Shown: piece after piece, positions 36,438 to 46,990 of the stretch
How positions within the stretch are numbered: the stretch's first letter is position 1
Layout: each line of letters opens with the position of its first letter
Assembly (NCBI RefSeq): GCF_023017105.1
Contig: NZ_JALKEV010000004.1
Location: 1 to 64,000 of the forward strand
Source: Halalkalibacter sp. APA_J-10(15)
GTDB lineage: Bacteria; Bacillota; Bacilli; Bacillales; Bacillaceae_D
Direction of reading: 5' to 3'
Length of the DNA stretch: 64,000 nucleotides
Translations under genes and position numbers: made by a program
Notes under the pieces: model-generated
What the model saw: only the letters and a program-made list of their open reading frames with translations
Databases searched by the model: none
Told to the model about the DNA's origin: nothing

Positions 36438-37673
36438 TCACACAAATTTCCCTTCTTTTTTAAACAATTTTAATAAAATGAAACAGCAAATGACACACGC
36501 AACAGGTGTTGTAATAATAAAGGCAAAGCCAACTTGCATACCAATATTGCCCCCCATTAATAGTTCATATCGATCAGAAAGAGCATTAATTGCTTCAATG
36601 AAAAACCCAATAAATAAATTGATCACGACACTTCCGATACCCATTAACGAGACAGTAAATGTAATCGCGGTGCCAGTCCCTTTCGCATAGCGTTTTGCGA
36701 GTAATGCCATTACAGTTGGATAAATGGGTGCAATCCCAGCTCCAGCAAGGGCAATAACAATTGCACCATCATTGCCTAATGCTATCCCAATAATGCCACA
36801 TACACTTGAAAACAGAGAAAACAATAAAATCGAATGTATGTACCCAATTTTATCTGTTACAGGACCTAGAAAGAGCCTTGCTAGCATAAAAAAGAAAAAG
36901 AATAATGACAAAATCTTTGAAGCATCTTCAATCGTCCACTGAAACACATGAACGTAATAATTGACTAACCAGCTTGCAGTTGCAAGCTCTGCCGTCACAC
37001 CAAATGTTAATAAGATGACAATCGTCCAAGCGATGCGATCCTTCATTAGCTTTTTAATTGAAATGTTTTCTTCTCCATCTTCCTCCTCTTCGTTTGAAAA
37101 ACGAGCAATTAAAGTCGGGATTATCGGCAATATCGTTAGTGAGAGGACTATCATGTACATAAAACGCCAACCAAGTTCTTCTCCTCCAAATTCCCACCCC
37201 ATAAGAGAAGCAGCCATTATAGGTGCGACTGTCGACCCTAGTCCATAAAAAAAGTGCGAAAGGTTCATCATCGTTCCAGTATGGTTTTTAAAAATTTGAG
37301 CCGCTATAATAGCTAAAGCGATCTCGAGCATCCCGTTCCCAACATATAAAAAAAAGAAAGATGCTGTTAAATAAGGAAATGAGGTCGAAGCAAATAAACA
37401 AACACCCGACAGCGCCATGGCGATGAAGGCAATGATCGTAGTTGCTTTAATTCCAATTTTATTGGCTAAAATAGATGTGTACATACAGGCTAGTAAGAAC
37501 CCCAAAGAATTTAAGGCTAACAACAAACCAAGCTGTGCTTCACCAATTTGAAAATCAGACTGTATTTGTGGAATCGCAGGCCCTCGAACATTTTCAGATA
37601 TGCCAAACAATAAAAAACCGGCAAATACAACGATTACAAGTATGTAATAATTTTTCTTTAAAGACAATTTCAC
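36438..37673 (-). CDS. MFS transporter, 12-helix, substrate unknown
   Basis: 411-residue permease with twelve predicted helices, GISENVRGPAIPQIQSDFQI after helix 1, and an acidic central loop (SNEEEEDGEENISIKK, about 208-223). It resembles FucP/NarK-like groups but no specific substrate is apparent. The GTG at 37673 lies 7 bases from AGGAGG; the ATG eight codons earlier overlaps that site region. Confidence 0.78.
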   Translation of the reverse strand: MKLSLKKNYYILVIVVFAGFLLFGISENVRGPAIPQIQSDFQIGEAQLGLLLALNSLGFLLACMYTSILANKIGIKATTIIAFIAMALSGVCLFASTSFPYLTASFFFLYVGNGMLEIALAIIAAQIFKNHTGTMMNLSHFFYGLGSTVAPIMAASLMGWEFGGEELGWRFMYMIVLSLTILPIIPTLIARFSNEEEEDGEENISIKKLMKDRIAWTIVILLTFGVTAELATASWLVNYYVHVFQWTIEDASKILSLFFFFFMLARLFLGPVTDKIGYIHSILLFSLFSSVCGIIGIALGNDGAIVIALAGAGIAPIYPTVMALLAKRYAKGTGTAITFTVSLMGIGSVVINLFIGFFIEAINALSDRYELLMGGNIGMQVGFAFIITTPVACVICCFILLKLFKKEGKFV

Positions 37674-37771
37674 AGATGCTCCTCCTACACGTTCCATTAA
37701 AAACTAGTATACTACAAACTTTTTTACTAGTCTTCTAAGAAAAAGCGAATGTCTTATTACGATCTAATACT

Positions 37772-37804
37772 GAAAAGACAAGCCCTTTTGGACTTGTCTT
37801 TTAC
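37772..37804 (-). terminator. Terminator of the cymR-side/yrzQ gene group
   Basis: AAAGACAAGTCC / GGGCTTGTCTTT near-perfect stem and T4 after yrzQ on the minus strand. Confidence 0.65.
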
Positions 37805-37806
37805 GA

Positions 37807-37935
37807 TTATTTAAACATCTTATTCACAGGCTTCATCATTTGCTGGAATCGATTCGACCTTCTACGGTCATTCATCGTCCATGCCGCAGCTCCAATTCCG
37901 ATTGCAATTAATGAAGTTGTTACAGCTTTCCTCAT
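37807..37935 (-). CDS. yrzQ: YrzQ family protein (DUF3918)
   Basis: 42-residue product: MRKAVTTSLIAIGIGAAAWT followed by a basic tail with NDRRRSNRFQQMMK. The hydrophobic N-terminal stretch and basic end, together with its location directly after yrzR and yrrD, identify YrzQ. AGGTGGTGACAGTT lies before the ATG. Function unknown. Confidence 0.75.
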   Translation of the reverse strand: MRKAVTTSLIAIGIGAAAWTMNDRRRSNRFQQMMKPVNKMFK

Positions 37936-37951
37936 AACTGTCACCACCTAT

Positions 37952-38149
37952 TTAGTTGGCTTCCATTTCGATTTCTAAATCATGGTCCTCAAATAGGTCA
38001 TCCAATGAACTGAGTGTGCCATCCTCCTCAACTTGATGCATAGAAAGCTTCCCATCTGATAAGGTCATTTCGACAAAACAGCTCCAGCAATAATACTGGT
38101 TTGTTCCAATTTTCCCGATATCTTTACTTTGGCAATTTGGACAACGCAT
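37952..38149 (-). CDS. yrzR: YrzR zinc-ribbon-like protein
   Basis: 65 residues with two CxxC pairs (Cys3/Cys6 and Cys21/Cys24) forming a probable zinc ribbon, then an acidic C-terminal half. Neighbours yrrD and yrzQ as in B. subtilis. Function unknown. Confidence 0.8.
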   Translation of the reverse strand: MRCPNCQSKDIGKIGTNQYYCWSCFVEMTLSDGKLSMHQVEEDGTLSSLDDLFEDHDLEIEMEAN

Positions 38150-38165
38150 GATACGAGCTCCTTTC

Positions 38166-38645
38166 TTACTCGGTCATAATCGCTCGCCCTTTGGTAATCG
38201 TTAATGGTTCTTCACTCTTAACGACTTTTCGACCCTCCATTAGATCAGCGATTAATCCTTCTGTCACTTCATACCCTACGATTGTCCCCACTTCTTCTTG
38301 AAAATATACATCTTCCATCAAACCTAGCTTCTCACCTTCTTGAGAAAGCAAGGTCATTCCTTGTAGTCGATTCTTTCCATGCTTCAATAAAAAATCATGT
38401 TTTCGTTCAAACAATTGGAGTTTCTTAGAGCTCGTAATCATAATAGCGTCTTTGCCAAAGCTTTTCACATCAGAAATAGGTAATAAGCGCTGTCTTGTAA
38501 GCCAACCTTTTGGATCAACGAGTAACCCCAATATCCTACCTTCCTTATACACTAAGTCATTCACATGACCACACTCTTGACCTGTCGCTTGCTCAATGAC
38601 CGGAAAACCTTCTATTATTGAAAATGTCCGCAAAGCTATCGCCAC
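38166..38645 (-). CDS. yrrD: YrrD PRC-barrel domain protein
   Basis: 159 residues with two PRC-barrel-like repeats: GQECGHVNDLVYKEGRILGL (about 23-42) and GEKLGLMEDVYFQEEVGTIV (about 104-123). PRC barrels often bind RNA-processing or membrane partners; the role of YrrD is unknown. It lies between recD2 and yrzR. Confidence 0.82.
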   Translation of the reverse strand: MAIALRTFSIIEGFPVIEQATGQECGHVNDLVYKEGRILGLLVDPKGWLTRQRLLPISDVKSFGKDAIMITSSKKLQLFERKHDFLLKHGKNRLQGMTLLSQEGEKLGLMEDVYFQEEVGTIVGYEVTEGLIADLMEGRKVVKSEEPLTITKGRAIMTE

Positions 38646-38682
38646 CTTCCGAACATTTATAGCATCTGCAAGGCTATAATCT

Positions 38683-40965
38683 TTATACTAGTTGACTTTT
38701 TCCACTCGCCATTTGTTCTAGTTTATCTTTTAACATCGAATGACGCTCTAACTCATTTTGTTGTGTGATCGCAGACCTAAATGCAGATAGTTCTCCACAC
38801 AATAACAAGAACTGCTTTGCTCGTGTAATGCCCGTATAAATTAAATTACGTCTAAGCATTCTCGCATAGCTTCGTAATACCGGCATCACGACAATTGGAA
38901 ACTCACTGCCTTGAGACTTATGAATGGAGCAGCAGTACGCATGAGTAATTTGATTAAGTTCACGCTTCGGATAAACTACTTCCTTCCCATCAAATGAAAC
39001 AACAAGTTGATCTTGTTTTTCTACATTTTCCTTCGCATAAAAAATGGCGACAATTTCACCACGATCGCCATTATATACATGCTCCTCAGGATTATTCACA
39101 AGCTGCAATACAACATCACCTGTCCGATAAACAATGTCACCAAAGCTCAGCTCTCGCCTTCCTTCTTTCTTTGGATTAAATAGCTCCTGTAAAAGGAGGT
39201 TTAATTCCGTAATACCTGCTTGACCTTTATACATCGGTGCAAGCACTTGGATATCCTTAGCGGTAAAACCTTTTTTGACGGCATTTTCACAAATTTGTGA
39301 AACAGCTTCTTTCACTTGGTCTAACTGACAAGGGAAAAAGCGCCGATCTGCTTGTGGCTCAGCTAGTGATTCAGGAACATGTCCACCTTTAATCGAATGA
39401 GCCAAATCTATGATAGATGATCCTTCCTTTTGTCGATAAATATCGGTTAAATGAACCGTAGGTATAACGTTAGACTCAAGAAAATCCTTTAATACTTGTC
39501 CTGGGCCAACTGAAGGTAATTGATCTTGATCTCCAACGAAAATGACTTGCATTTTCTGTGGAACGGCCTTCAATAGTTGATTCATCAACCAAATATCAAC
39601 CATCGAACTCTCATCAACGATCAGTAATTCACCATCAATTTGCTCATGGTCCCCTTTTTCAAAGCCTCCACCATTCCCACTCCATCCAAGTAACCGGTGG
39701 ATCGTTGTCGCTGGTAAATCAGTTGATTCATTCATTCGCTTTGCTGCACGTCCTGTTGGTGCAACGAGTAAAACTGGAAACGGGTTTGAGTTAGAATATG
39801 CATTTGGATCGAGTGACAATCCGTGTAACCTTGCATACAATTCAACAATTCCTTTTATAACAGTAGTCTTACCTGTCCCTGGACCACCTGTTAAAATCAT
39901 CATTTGTGAAGAAAGAGCCGTTTGAATAGCTTCCTTTTGTGAATTTGCATAAGAAAGCTTTTGCTCTTCTTCTAGCTTTCCCAATTCCTTTAGAAATTCA
40001 GCTTCCGGAAATTCAGCTTCTACCTCTTGTGATAATATACGGCGTACATTCGTTACAATGCCTTTCTCCGCAAAAAATAATGTCTTCATATATACACGGT
40101 CATCTTCTTCCACAATTAAATCATCTTCAGCCATCATGAGAAGCTGCTGCTCCACTTCGTTCATTTCAATACTAAGTTGTGGCGTAGAGAGAAGTGAAAT
40201 CACTTGAGGGACAAATTGATCGCGATATAAAAAAACATGGCCTTCCTGCAAACAAAACTCTTGAATGAAGAATAAACAGCCTGCTCGTATTCGATCAGGG
40301 TGATTACCCGTAATACCAATCGCAGCTCCTAGTATATCCGCTCGTCTAAAACCAATTCCATCAACATCTTCAATCAGCTTGTATGGATTTGTTTGAATGA
40401 TATCAAGTGCTTGTATTTTATAAGCTTGGTACACTTTTAATGAAAGTTCCACACCAAATCCATGCTTTGATAGCTCTAATAATACTTGCTCTACACCTTG
40501 CTGTTCAATCAACTCTGAATAAAGGTGATCGGCTTTTTGTCTCGTTAGCTTCGGAATATCATACAACACTGTTCGATCCTCAACAATTCGTGTAATCGCC
40601 CGTTCACCTAATTTATCAACGATTGTCTCAGCCGTCTTCTTACCAATTCCAGGAAATCGATCACTTGATAAATATTGAATAATACCACTTTTGGTATGTG
40701 GCAGATCTCGTCTAAACTGATCCACTTTGTACTGCAGACCAAATTTGGGATGCTCGGCGAATTGCCCATAGAATAAAAATGTTTCACCTGGCTCTGATTG
40801 TGGGAGAACTCCAACAACTGTTAGCTTTTTATCCTCAAGCTCTTCATTTGTCTTTTCAACACGAACTAGGGCAACTGTATAATAGTTTTCATCATTACGA
40901 AACAAAATATGAAGAATCGTTCCTTTTACATAACCTCTTTCGACCGTTTCAATTTCATCATTCAT
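38683..40965 (-). CDS. recD2: RecD2 5'-3' DNA helicase (YrrC)
   Basis: 760-residue superfamily 1B helicase involved in DNA repair and replication-fork stability. An N-terminal OB-like and helix-hairpin-helix region (FPGIGKKTAETIVDKLGERA and DVDGIGFRRAD) is typical of RecD2 rather than RecD. Walker A is ILTGGPGTGKTTVIKGI, motif II ELLIVDESSMVD, motif III VGDQDQLPSVGPG, and C-terminal AYCCSIHKSQGSEFPIVVMP and YTGITRAKQFLLL. Starts 13 bases after yrrB. Confidence 0.95.
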   Translation of the reverse strand: MNDEIETVERGYVKGTILHILFRNDENYYTVALVRVEKTNEELEDKKLTVVGVLPQSEPGETFLFYGQFAEHPKFGLQYKVDQFRRDLPHTKSGIIQYLSSDRFPGIGKKTAETIVDKLGERAITRIVEDRTVLYDIPKLTRQKADHLYSELIEQQGVEQVLLELSKHGFGVELSLKVYQAYKIQALDIIQTNPYKLIEDVDGIGFRRADILGAAIGITGNHPDRIRAGCLFFIQEFCLQEGHVFLYRDQFVPQVISLLSTPQLSIEMNEVEQQLLMMAEDDLIVEEDDRVYMKTLFFAEKGIVTNVRRILSQEVEAEFPEAEFLKELGKLEEEQKLSYANSQKEAIQTALSSQMMILTGGPGTGKTTVIKGIVELYARLHGLSLDPNAYSNSNPFPVLLVAPTGRAAKRMNESTDLPATTIHRLLGWSGNGGGFEKGDHEQIDGELLIVDESSMVDIWLMNQLLKAVPQKMQVIFVGDQDQLPSVGPGQVLKDFLESNVIPTVHLTDIYRQKEGSSIIDLAHSIKGGHVPESLAEPQADRRFFPCQLDQVKEAVSQICENAVKKGFTAKDIQVLAPMYKGQAGITELNLLLQELFNPKKEGRRELSFGDIVYRTGDVVLQLVNNPEEHVYNGDRGEIVAIFYAKENVEKQDQLVVSFDGKEVVYPKRELNQITHAYCCSIHKSQGSEFPIVVMPVLRSYARMLRRNLIYTGITRAKQFLLLCGELSAFRSAITQQNELERHSMLKDKLEQMASGKSQLV

Positions 40966-40978
40966 CCTTATTCCACCC

Positions 40979-41635
40979 TTACTTTAAGGCATTTTCAATC
41001 GTTTTCTTTCCATTTGCCGCAAGCATATGATCTGGTTGAATGTCTAGCGCTTTATTGAATGAATCTAATGCTAATTGAACCTGATCCTTATAAGCATAAG
41101 CCACCCCTAAATTAAAGAAGGCGTCAGCATGATTCTCGTCTTTCTCAACAACCTGTCTAAACTCGTTAAGTGCTTCGTCCACTTGTTCTAGTTGTGCCAA
41201 ACAAAGACCGTAATGAAACCTGGCATCAACATCATCCCCATTTAATTCAACTGCTCTTTTTAATGAACTTAGCGCATGAGGTAATGAGCCAAGCTGGTAA
41301 TAGCTCATCCCAAGCATAAAATGGACATCTGGCTCATCTAATTTTTCCATGACGGCCTTTCTAAAGAGTTTAACCGCTTCTTCAAATTGATCTTTTTTGT
41401 AATAAATCGTAGCAGCACCATAATACGCCGTCGCTGCATGCTCATCTAATTCAATCGCCTTGTCAAAAAATGCAAGCGAGCGCTCAACATCTCCCACAAT
41501 ACCAAGTAAATTACCAAAATTAATGTAACCAGTTGGATCTTTCGGATTCTCTTCTATCGCAGCGGTAAAACATTTCGCTGCTTCCTCATACTGTTGTTCA
41601 TTCATGTGCTGGATTCCTTGCTCCATCATCGTCAT
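40979..41635 (-). CDS. yrrB: TPR repeat protein YrrB
   Basis: 218 residues built of about six tetratricopeptide repeats (for example YEEAAKCFTAAIEENPKDP, DEALNEFRQVVEKDENHADA). A protein-protein interaction scaffold of unknown partner, conserved between mnmA and recD2 in Bacillus. Confidence 0.88.
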   Translation of the reverse strand: MTMMEQGIQHMNEQQYEEAAKCFTAAIEENPKDPTGYINFGNLLGIVGDVERSLAFFDKAIELDEHAATAYYGAATIYYKKDQFEEAVKLFRKAVMEKLDEPDVHFMLGMSYYQLGSLPHALSSLKRAVELNGDDVDARFHYGLCLAQLEQVDEALNEFRQVVEKDENHADAFFNLGVAYAYKDQVQLALDSFNKALDIQPDHMLAANGKKTIENALK

Positions 41636-41657
41636 ATATTCACAACCTTTTTATCAG

Positions 41658-41690
41658 TAAAAGCGACCTAAAAGCAAGGCTTCTAAGTCG
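41658..41690 (-). terminator. mnmA terminator
   Basis: GCGACTTAGAAGC / GCTTTTAGGTCGC stem with a short T run toward yrrB. Confidence 0.6.
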
Positions 41691-41695
41691 TAATA

Positions 41696-42832
<1,137 letters not shown>

Positions 42833-43984
42833 TTAAATAAATTGCTCTGTCTGCTTAAGTCGCTTCACAATCTTAGCTGTCTGTTTTGCGACATACTCAA
42901 TTTGTTCATTTGTGTTTCCTAATCCAAAACTAAACCGGATTGCTGAAGTTAACCGTTCATCATCCTTACCAAACATCGCTACAAGAACGTGAGAAGGCTC
43001 TACAGAACCTGCCGTACATGCAGAACCACTTGAAGCTGCGATATTAGCCAAATCCAAATTCATTAATAGCGGCTCAATCTGTACATCTAAAAAACTTATG
43101 TTCATAATATGTGGTAAACGGTTATACTGGTGACCATTAATCGTAAATTCAATTTCTTCTTTTAATAAGCGATCCACAAGCTGTTGTGAAAACAACTCAT
43201 ATTGCTCTCTTCGGCCTTGAATAGACTTAGTAGCTAACTCTAATGCTTTGGCAAACCCTACGATGGCTGCAACATTTTCTGTTCCAGCACGTCGCTTTCG
43301 TTCTTGTTCACCCCCATATACCAATGGCTTTAATCGCTTCGTAGTATAGAGTAAACCTACACCTTTAGGACCATTAACCTTATGTGCGGAAATTGAAGCC
43401 ATATCTACTGGGAGTGTATTGAAATTTAGGTTGAGGGCACCACACGCTTGAACAGCATCTATATGAAAAGCAGCTTGATGCTCAAGTAACAGCTCACCAA
43501 TTTCTACAATGGGCTGAATTGTACCAACTTCATTATTACCATACATTAATGTTACTAAAATCGTATCCTTACGTAATACTTTCTCTACAGACTCGCGGCT
43601 GATGGTCCCAGATGTATCAACAGGTAAATACGTTACATCAAATCCACGCCTTTCTAACTCTTGACATGCATGAATAACCGCATGATGCTCAATTTGCGAA
43701 GTAATGATATGCTTCCCCTTTGCTTGATGCTCAAGAGCATAGCCGATAATCGCTAAATTGTCCGCTTCCGTACCACCACTTGTAAAGATTAACGTCTGTT
43801 CCTTCACTCCAAGAAGTGTCGCCATCGTTGAACGAGCCTGATCTAAGGCAGCTCGAGCTCTCCTTCCTGCTTTATGAATACTCGATGGATTTCCATATTC
43901 CGGTCCATAATAAGGCATCATTGCTTCAAGTACATCTGGATGTACCGGAGATGTCGCTGCATGATCAACATACACAAACTCCAC
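42833..43984 (-). CDS. yrvO: Cysteine desulfurase YrvO (partner of MnmA)
   Basis: 383-residue PLP enzyme. The PLP lysine lies in SISAHKVNGPKGVG, and the persulfide Cys in AASSGSACTAGSVEPS. The N-terminus YVDHAATSPVHPDVL is typical of NifS/IscS-like enzymes. In B. subtilis YrvO transfers sulfur directly to MnmA, bypassing a Tus relay. It begins with GTG and is 22 bases after cymR. Confidence 0.93.
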   Translation of the reverse strand: MEFVYVDHAATSPVHPDVLEAMMPYYGPEYGNPSSIHKAGRRARAALDQARSTMATLLGVKEQTLIFTSGGTEADNLAIIGYALEHQAKGKHIITSQIEHHAVIHACQELERRGFDVTYLPVDTSGTISRESVEKVLRKDTILVTLMYGNNEVGTIQPIVEIGELLLEHQAAFHIDAVQACGALNLNFNTLPVDMASISAHKVNGPKGVGLLYTTKRLKPLVYGGEQERKRRAGTENVAAIVGFAKALELATKSIQGRREQYELFSQQLVDRLLKEEIEFTINGHQYNRLPHIMNISFLDVQIEPLLMNLDLANIAASSGSACTAGSVEPSHVLVAMFGKDDERLTSAIRFSFGLGNTNEQIEYVAKQTAKIVKRLKQTEQFI

Positions 43985-44006
43985 TTCTTTTCACCGACTT
44001 TCTACA

Positions 44007-44426
44007 TTATATATAGAACATGTAATATTCTTGTTTTCCATCATCCTCAAATGTCGCTAAATCATCTAACGTTGTTTCATCTAGTACATTTTTCACTGCA
44101 TCACGGATTTTCATCCATAGATTACGTTTAGCTGGTTCTTCATCCTCCATCACTTCAACTGGTGTAATAGGCCCTTCTAATACGCGAATGATATCTCCAG
44201 CTGTAATCTCTTGTGCTTCCTTCGCTAGCATATATCCACCATAAGCACCACGAACACTTTTAACTAGCATCGCATTTCGCAACGGAGCAATAAGCTGCTC
44301 TAAGTAATGCTCCGAAAGATTATAATCCTTCGCAATTGATTTTAATGATACTGGACCTTCACCATATTTTTTTGCTAATGCAATCATAATCGTTAAACCG
44401 TAACGTCCTTTTGTCGAAATCTTCAT
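44007..44426 (-). CDS. cymR: CymR, Rrf2-type master regulator of cysteine metabolism
   Basis: 139-residue Rrf2 family repressor (MKISTKGRYGLTIMIALAKK, winged helix, GAYGGYMLAKEAQEITAGDI). It contains no cysteine at all, so it is the CymR type rather than the Fe-S binding IscR type. In B. subtilis it acts with CysK. First gene of the cymR-yrvO-mnmA group. Confidence 0.92.
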   Translation of the reverse strand: MKISTKGRYGLTIMIALAKKYGEGPVSLKSIAKDYNLSEHYLEQLIAPLRNAMLVKSVRGAYGGYMLAKEAQEITAGDIIRVLEGPITPVEVMEDEEPAKRNLWMKIRDAVKNVLDETTLDDLATFEDDGKQEYYMFYI

Positions 44427-44528
44427 ATGTCAACCTCATTTCTTTAATAAATTCATATCAACAAAGCCTCTTATCGTCCCAACCAACTAATTCTTAGCCA
44501 TTATAGCATGATCCATTGATTTATGCAG

Positions 44529-45494
44529 TTAGACAGTTTCCCGTTCAATGAGTTTGACAATAACCTCTTCATATGTAGGTTCTTTATTATTTTGAATGGC
44601 TTGCTGAAACAACTTTTCACCCAATTTAACAATTGGGATTTCAATGGTTGTTAAATGCATTAGCTTCGCGATTGGTTGATTATCAAACCCCATTAAAGCC
44701 AAGTCTTTTGGAACCTTTATGCCTTCTTCTAGACAACATGTCATAACACCAGCTGCAACTTGGTCACTTGTTATAAGCATTGCGCTCGGTCGATCTTCCA
44801 TTGTACTAAGCTTCTTAGCCACTCTTTGTCCATCCTCTAAGTGGTAACATTCATAAAAAATATTCGCTTCGTTCAAGCTGAGAGAATACTTATTGTGAAA
44901 ATCCTTATACGCTTGAGCTCGCCGGAGACTATTTGCCCCATTCCTCCGACCGACACAATAGCCTATATTTCGATGCCCGTTATCATACAAATAATCAAGC
45001 GCCATCATAAATGCTTGATAGTGATTGACAAACGTTGCAGAGACTCCTTTGCCACGAGTATCCTCACACATAACGATCGATCCTTCATTCATATAAGCTT
45101 CAATTATATCCCATGTGCTTTGACGTGAACAAATAATGAGTGCATCTATTTGACGATTTTCTAACATCTTTAAGGCCTCAAGCTCTCTTTTCTCATCATA
45201 ATTTGTCTGAACGAGTACGAGGTGGTAGCCATGATTAGCAGCAGCCCTTGTTATCCCTTCAATGAGTAACCCAAAATATGGATCATTCGCAAATGGAACG
45301 ACCACTCCAACTAAGGACGTTTTCCCTCTACTCAAGTGAACTGCATTTATATTGCGGTGATAGTTACTTTCTCGCACCGCACGTAAAACCGCTTCTTTCT
45401 TTTCCTTACGAACATACCTATGCCCATTTAATACACGCGATACGGTCGTGACTGATACACCTGCCATTTTTGCAATATCATGAATATTGGCCAT
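44529..45494 (-). CDS. LacI/GalR family transcriptional regulator
   Basis: 321 residues. The N-terminal LacI HTH NIHDIAKMAGVSVTTVSRVL (about 3-22) with a hinge, then a periplasmic-binding-protein-like sensor domain (VGVVVPFANDPYFGLLIEGI, ALMGFDNQPIAKLMHLTTIE). No carbohydrate genes adjoin it, so its effector and targets are unknown. The divergent neighbour is a 49-residue membrane peptide. Confidence 0.9.
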   Translation of the reverse strand: MANIHDIAKMAGVSVTTVSRVLNGHRYVRKEKKEAVLRAVRESNYHRNINAVHLSRGKTSLVGVVVPFANDPYFGLLIEGITRAAANHGYHLVLVQTNYDEKRELEALKMLENRQIDALIICSRQSTWDIIEAYMNEGSIVMCEDTRGKGVSATFVNHYQAFMMALDYLYDNGHRNIGYCVGRRNGANSLRRAQAYKDFHNKYSLSLNEANIFYECYHLEDGQRVAKKLSTMEDRPSAMLITSDQVAAGVMTCCLEEGIKVPKDLALMGFDNQPIAKLMHLTTIEIPIVKLGEKLFQQAIQNNKEPTYEEVIVKLIERETV

Positions 45495-45586
45495 TTTATT
45501 TACAACTCCATTTTAGTAAATTACTACTTGTTCTGAAACGCATTTCATAATATACGATGTTCTCAAGTAGAGAAAGGAGGAAAATT

Positions 45587-45736
45587 ATGATATTTGTCCA
45601 AGGACTTATTTCACTCATTTTCATGTGTAGCACGATACTTATCTTTGCCTCTGTTTGCATAAAGGAAAATAAAATAACAGAGACTCCAACTGAAACGAAG
45701 CAATATGACTATTTGTTTCATTCTTTTCATTCCTAG
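45587..45736 (+). CDS. Small single-pass membrane protein (49 aa), hypothetical
   Basis: AAAGGAGG six bases before the ATG is close to ideal, and a terminator follows at once, so this short frame is very likely expressed. The product has one hydrophobic segment (about 7-25, LISLIFMCSTILIFASVC) and a polar tail (KENKITETPTETKQYDYLF). No family recognised. It lies 92 bases from the divergent LacI regulator and could be its target (inference). Confidence 0.6.
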   Translation: MIFVQGLISLIFMCSTILIFASVCIKENKITETPTETKQYDYLFHSFHS

Positions 45737-45743
45737 GTTACAG

Positions 45744-45780
45744 AGTGTGTGACATTCCATGTAAATGTTACACACTTTTC
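45744..45780 (+). terminator. Terminator after the 49-aa membrane protein
   Basis: AGTGTGTGACATT (45744-45756) / AATGTTACACACT (45764-45776), 13-bp stem with one G-U pair, then TTTTC. Confidence 0.75.
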
Positions 45781-45862
45781 AAGTTAGGTCATTATGCATG
45801 ATGAATACCGTTAAGGATATACTAATTTATAACCACTGACTGATAAACAAAAGGAGAACATG

Positions 45863-46462
45863 ATGAAACAAAAACACCTTGGCTTCATTTTAGTGATGAT
45901 TTTTATAAATGTTTTCTTACGGACATGGAAAATATTCCCTGAATATTACAAAAGTTTATTATACGTTGCATTCATTAATTCTTGTTATTATTATTTATTT
46001 AAAAGGAGGCTGTTATGGGATTTCAACCCAGGGGAGTTCAATATTTATGTATTACGTGCTTTACATTTATTTATCGGTACTCCTTTACTCGTACTCAGCT
46101 GTTTGGCTTATTTTCCAAAAACATTAAGTAAACAGACCATCTATATTTTAACATGGACATTAGGATCGACATGTATTGAATATATAGCATCCAAGTCTAA
46201 ATTAATTACCTACCATAATGGCTGGAATATTTTCTGGTCATGCTTTATCTACTTTAAAATGTATACGTTCAGCTATTTATTTCAACTAAGACCTATATTG
46301 ACATGGGGGCTATCCACAATTTCTCTCATATTTTACATGATTCGCTTTCAAGTCCCTTTAGAAACTCGTTTTCTTAAGGGGCCGATTCTACTATGGCTAC
46401 AAAAAAATATTCAACCGTATACACAGATTAATCGACTAATAAAGAAAGGGTTTATTTCATGA
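45863..46462 (+). CDS. CBO0543-like membrane protein 1
   Basis: 199 residues, five or six predicted hydrophobic helices. Aromatic-rich pattern (FKRRLLWDF, YHNGWNIFWSCFIYFKMYTF) recalls the CBO0543 family of Bacillus membrane proteins; family assignment is tentative. AAGGAG is 6 bases before the ATG at 45863. The last four bases overlap the next gene. Function unknown. Confidence 0.65.
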   Translation: MKQKHLGFILVMIFINVFLRTWKIFPEYYKSLLYVAFINSCYYYLFKRRLLWDFNPGEFNIYVLRALHLFIGTPLLVLSCLAYFPKTLSKQTIYILTWTLGSTCIEYIASKSKLITYHNGWNIFWSCFIYFKMYTFSYLFQLRPILTWGLSTISLIFYMIRFQVPLETRFLKGPILLWLQKNIQPYTQINRLIKKGFIS

Positions 46463-46947
46463 AAGAAAAAACCGAACAAAAGATATTATGGGGAGTTTTA
46501 GTTACGTCTATTATTTCTCTCATTTATTTATTGAAAAAACCATCTATTAAAGATTGGTTGCTTGTTTATTTTATGAATGGATTTTCTAATGTTTTTATTG
46601 ACGCCTTTTTCGTTTCAAAAGATATGCTGTCCTATCCGACTAGGTTATTTCCAAAAATTTTGAAAGGGAATTTTTTGTTTGATATCCTCGTTTATCCAAC
46701 CATAATGGTTTACTATAATCAAGTAACTCGAAATGATTCCGTCTTTCCTATAACCGTAAAAATTTTTCTATTTACAATTCCAATGTTATTGATTGAGCTA
46801 TGGGCTGTCCAAAACACGTCGCTCATTCGTTGGAAGAAGGGATGGACTTGGAAACATACGTTTATCTCTACAACATTAAAGTCATTGCTAAACCGGCTCG
46901 CAATAGGGGTTATTCGCAAAATCGATGCCAATATAATTCAAATGTAA
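46459..46947 (+). CDS. CBO0543-like membrane protein 2
   Basis: 162 residues with four predicted helices and shared features with the preceding protein: a SIKDWLLVYFMNGFSNVFID stretch, YPTIMVYYNQ, and the E...W-K-K-G-W motif (LIRWKKGWTWKH). It overlaps gene 1 by ATGA, so the pair is coupled and probably forms a complex. Function unknown. Confidence 0.65.
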   Translation: MKEKTEQKILWGVLVTSIISLIYLLKKPSIKDWLLVYFMNGFSNVFIDAFFVSKDMLSYPTRLFPKILKGNFLFDILVYPTIMVYYNQVTRNDSVFPITVKIFLFTIPMLLIELWAVQNTSLIRWKKGWTWKHTFISTTLKSLLNRLAIGVIRKIDANIIQM

Positions 46948-46951
46948 ATCA

Positions 46952-46982
46952 GGAGACCGAAACGAGAATTTTCGGTCTCCAC
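46952..46982. terminator. Bidirectional terminator between convergent genes
   Basis: Perfect 11-bp stem GGAGACCGAAA / TTTCGGTCTCC. Confidence 0.65.
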
Positions 46983-46990
46983 TGTTTTGA

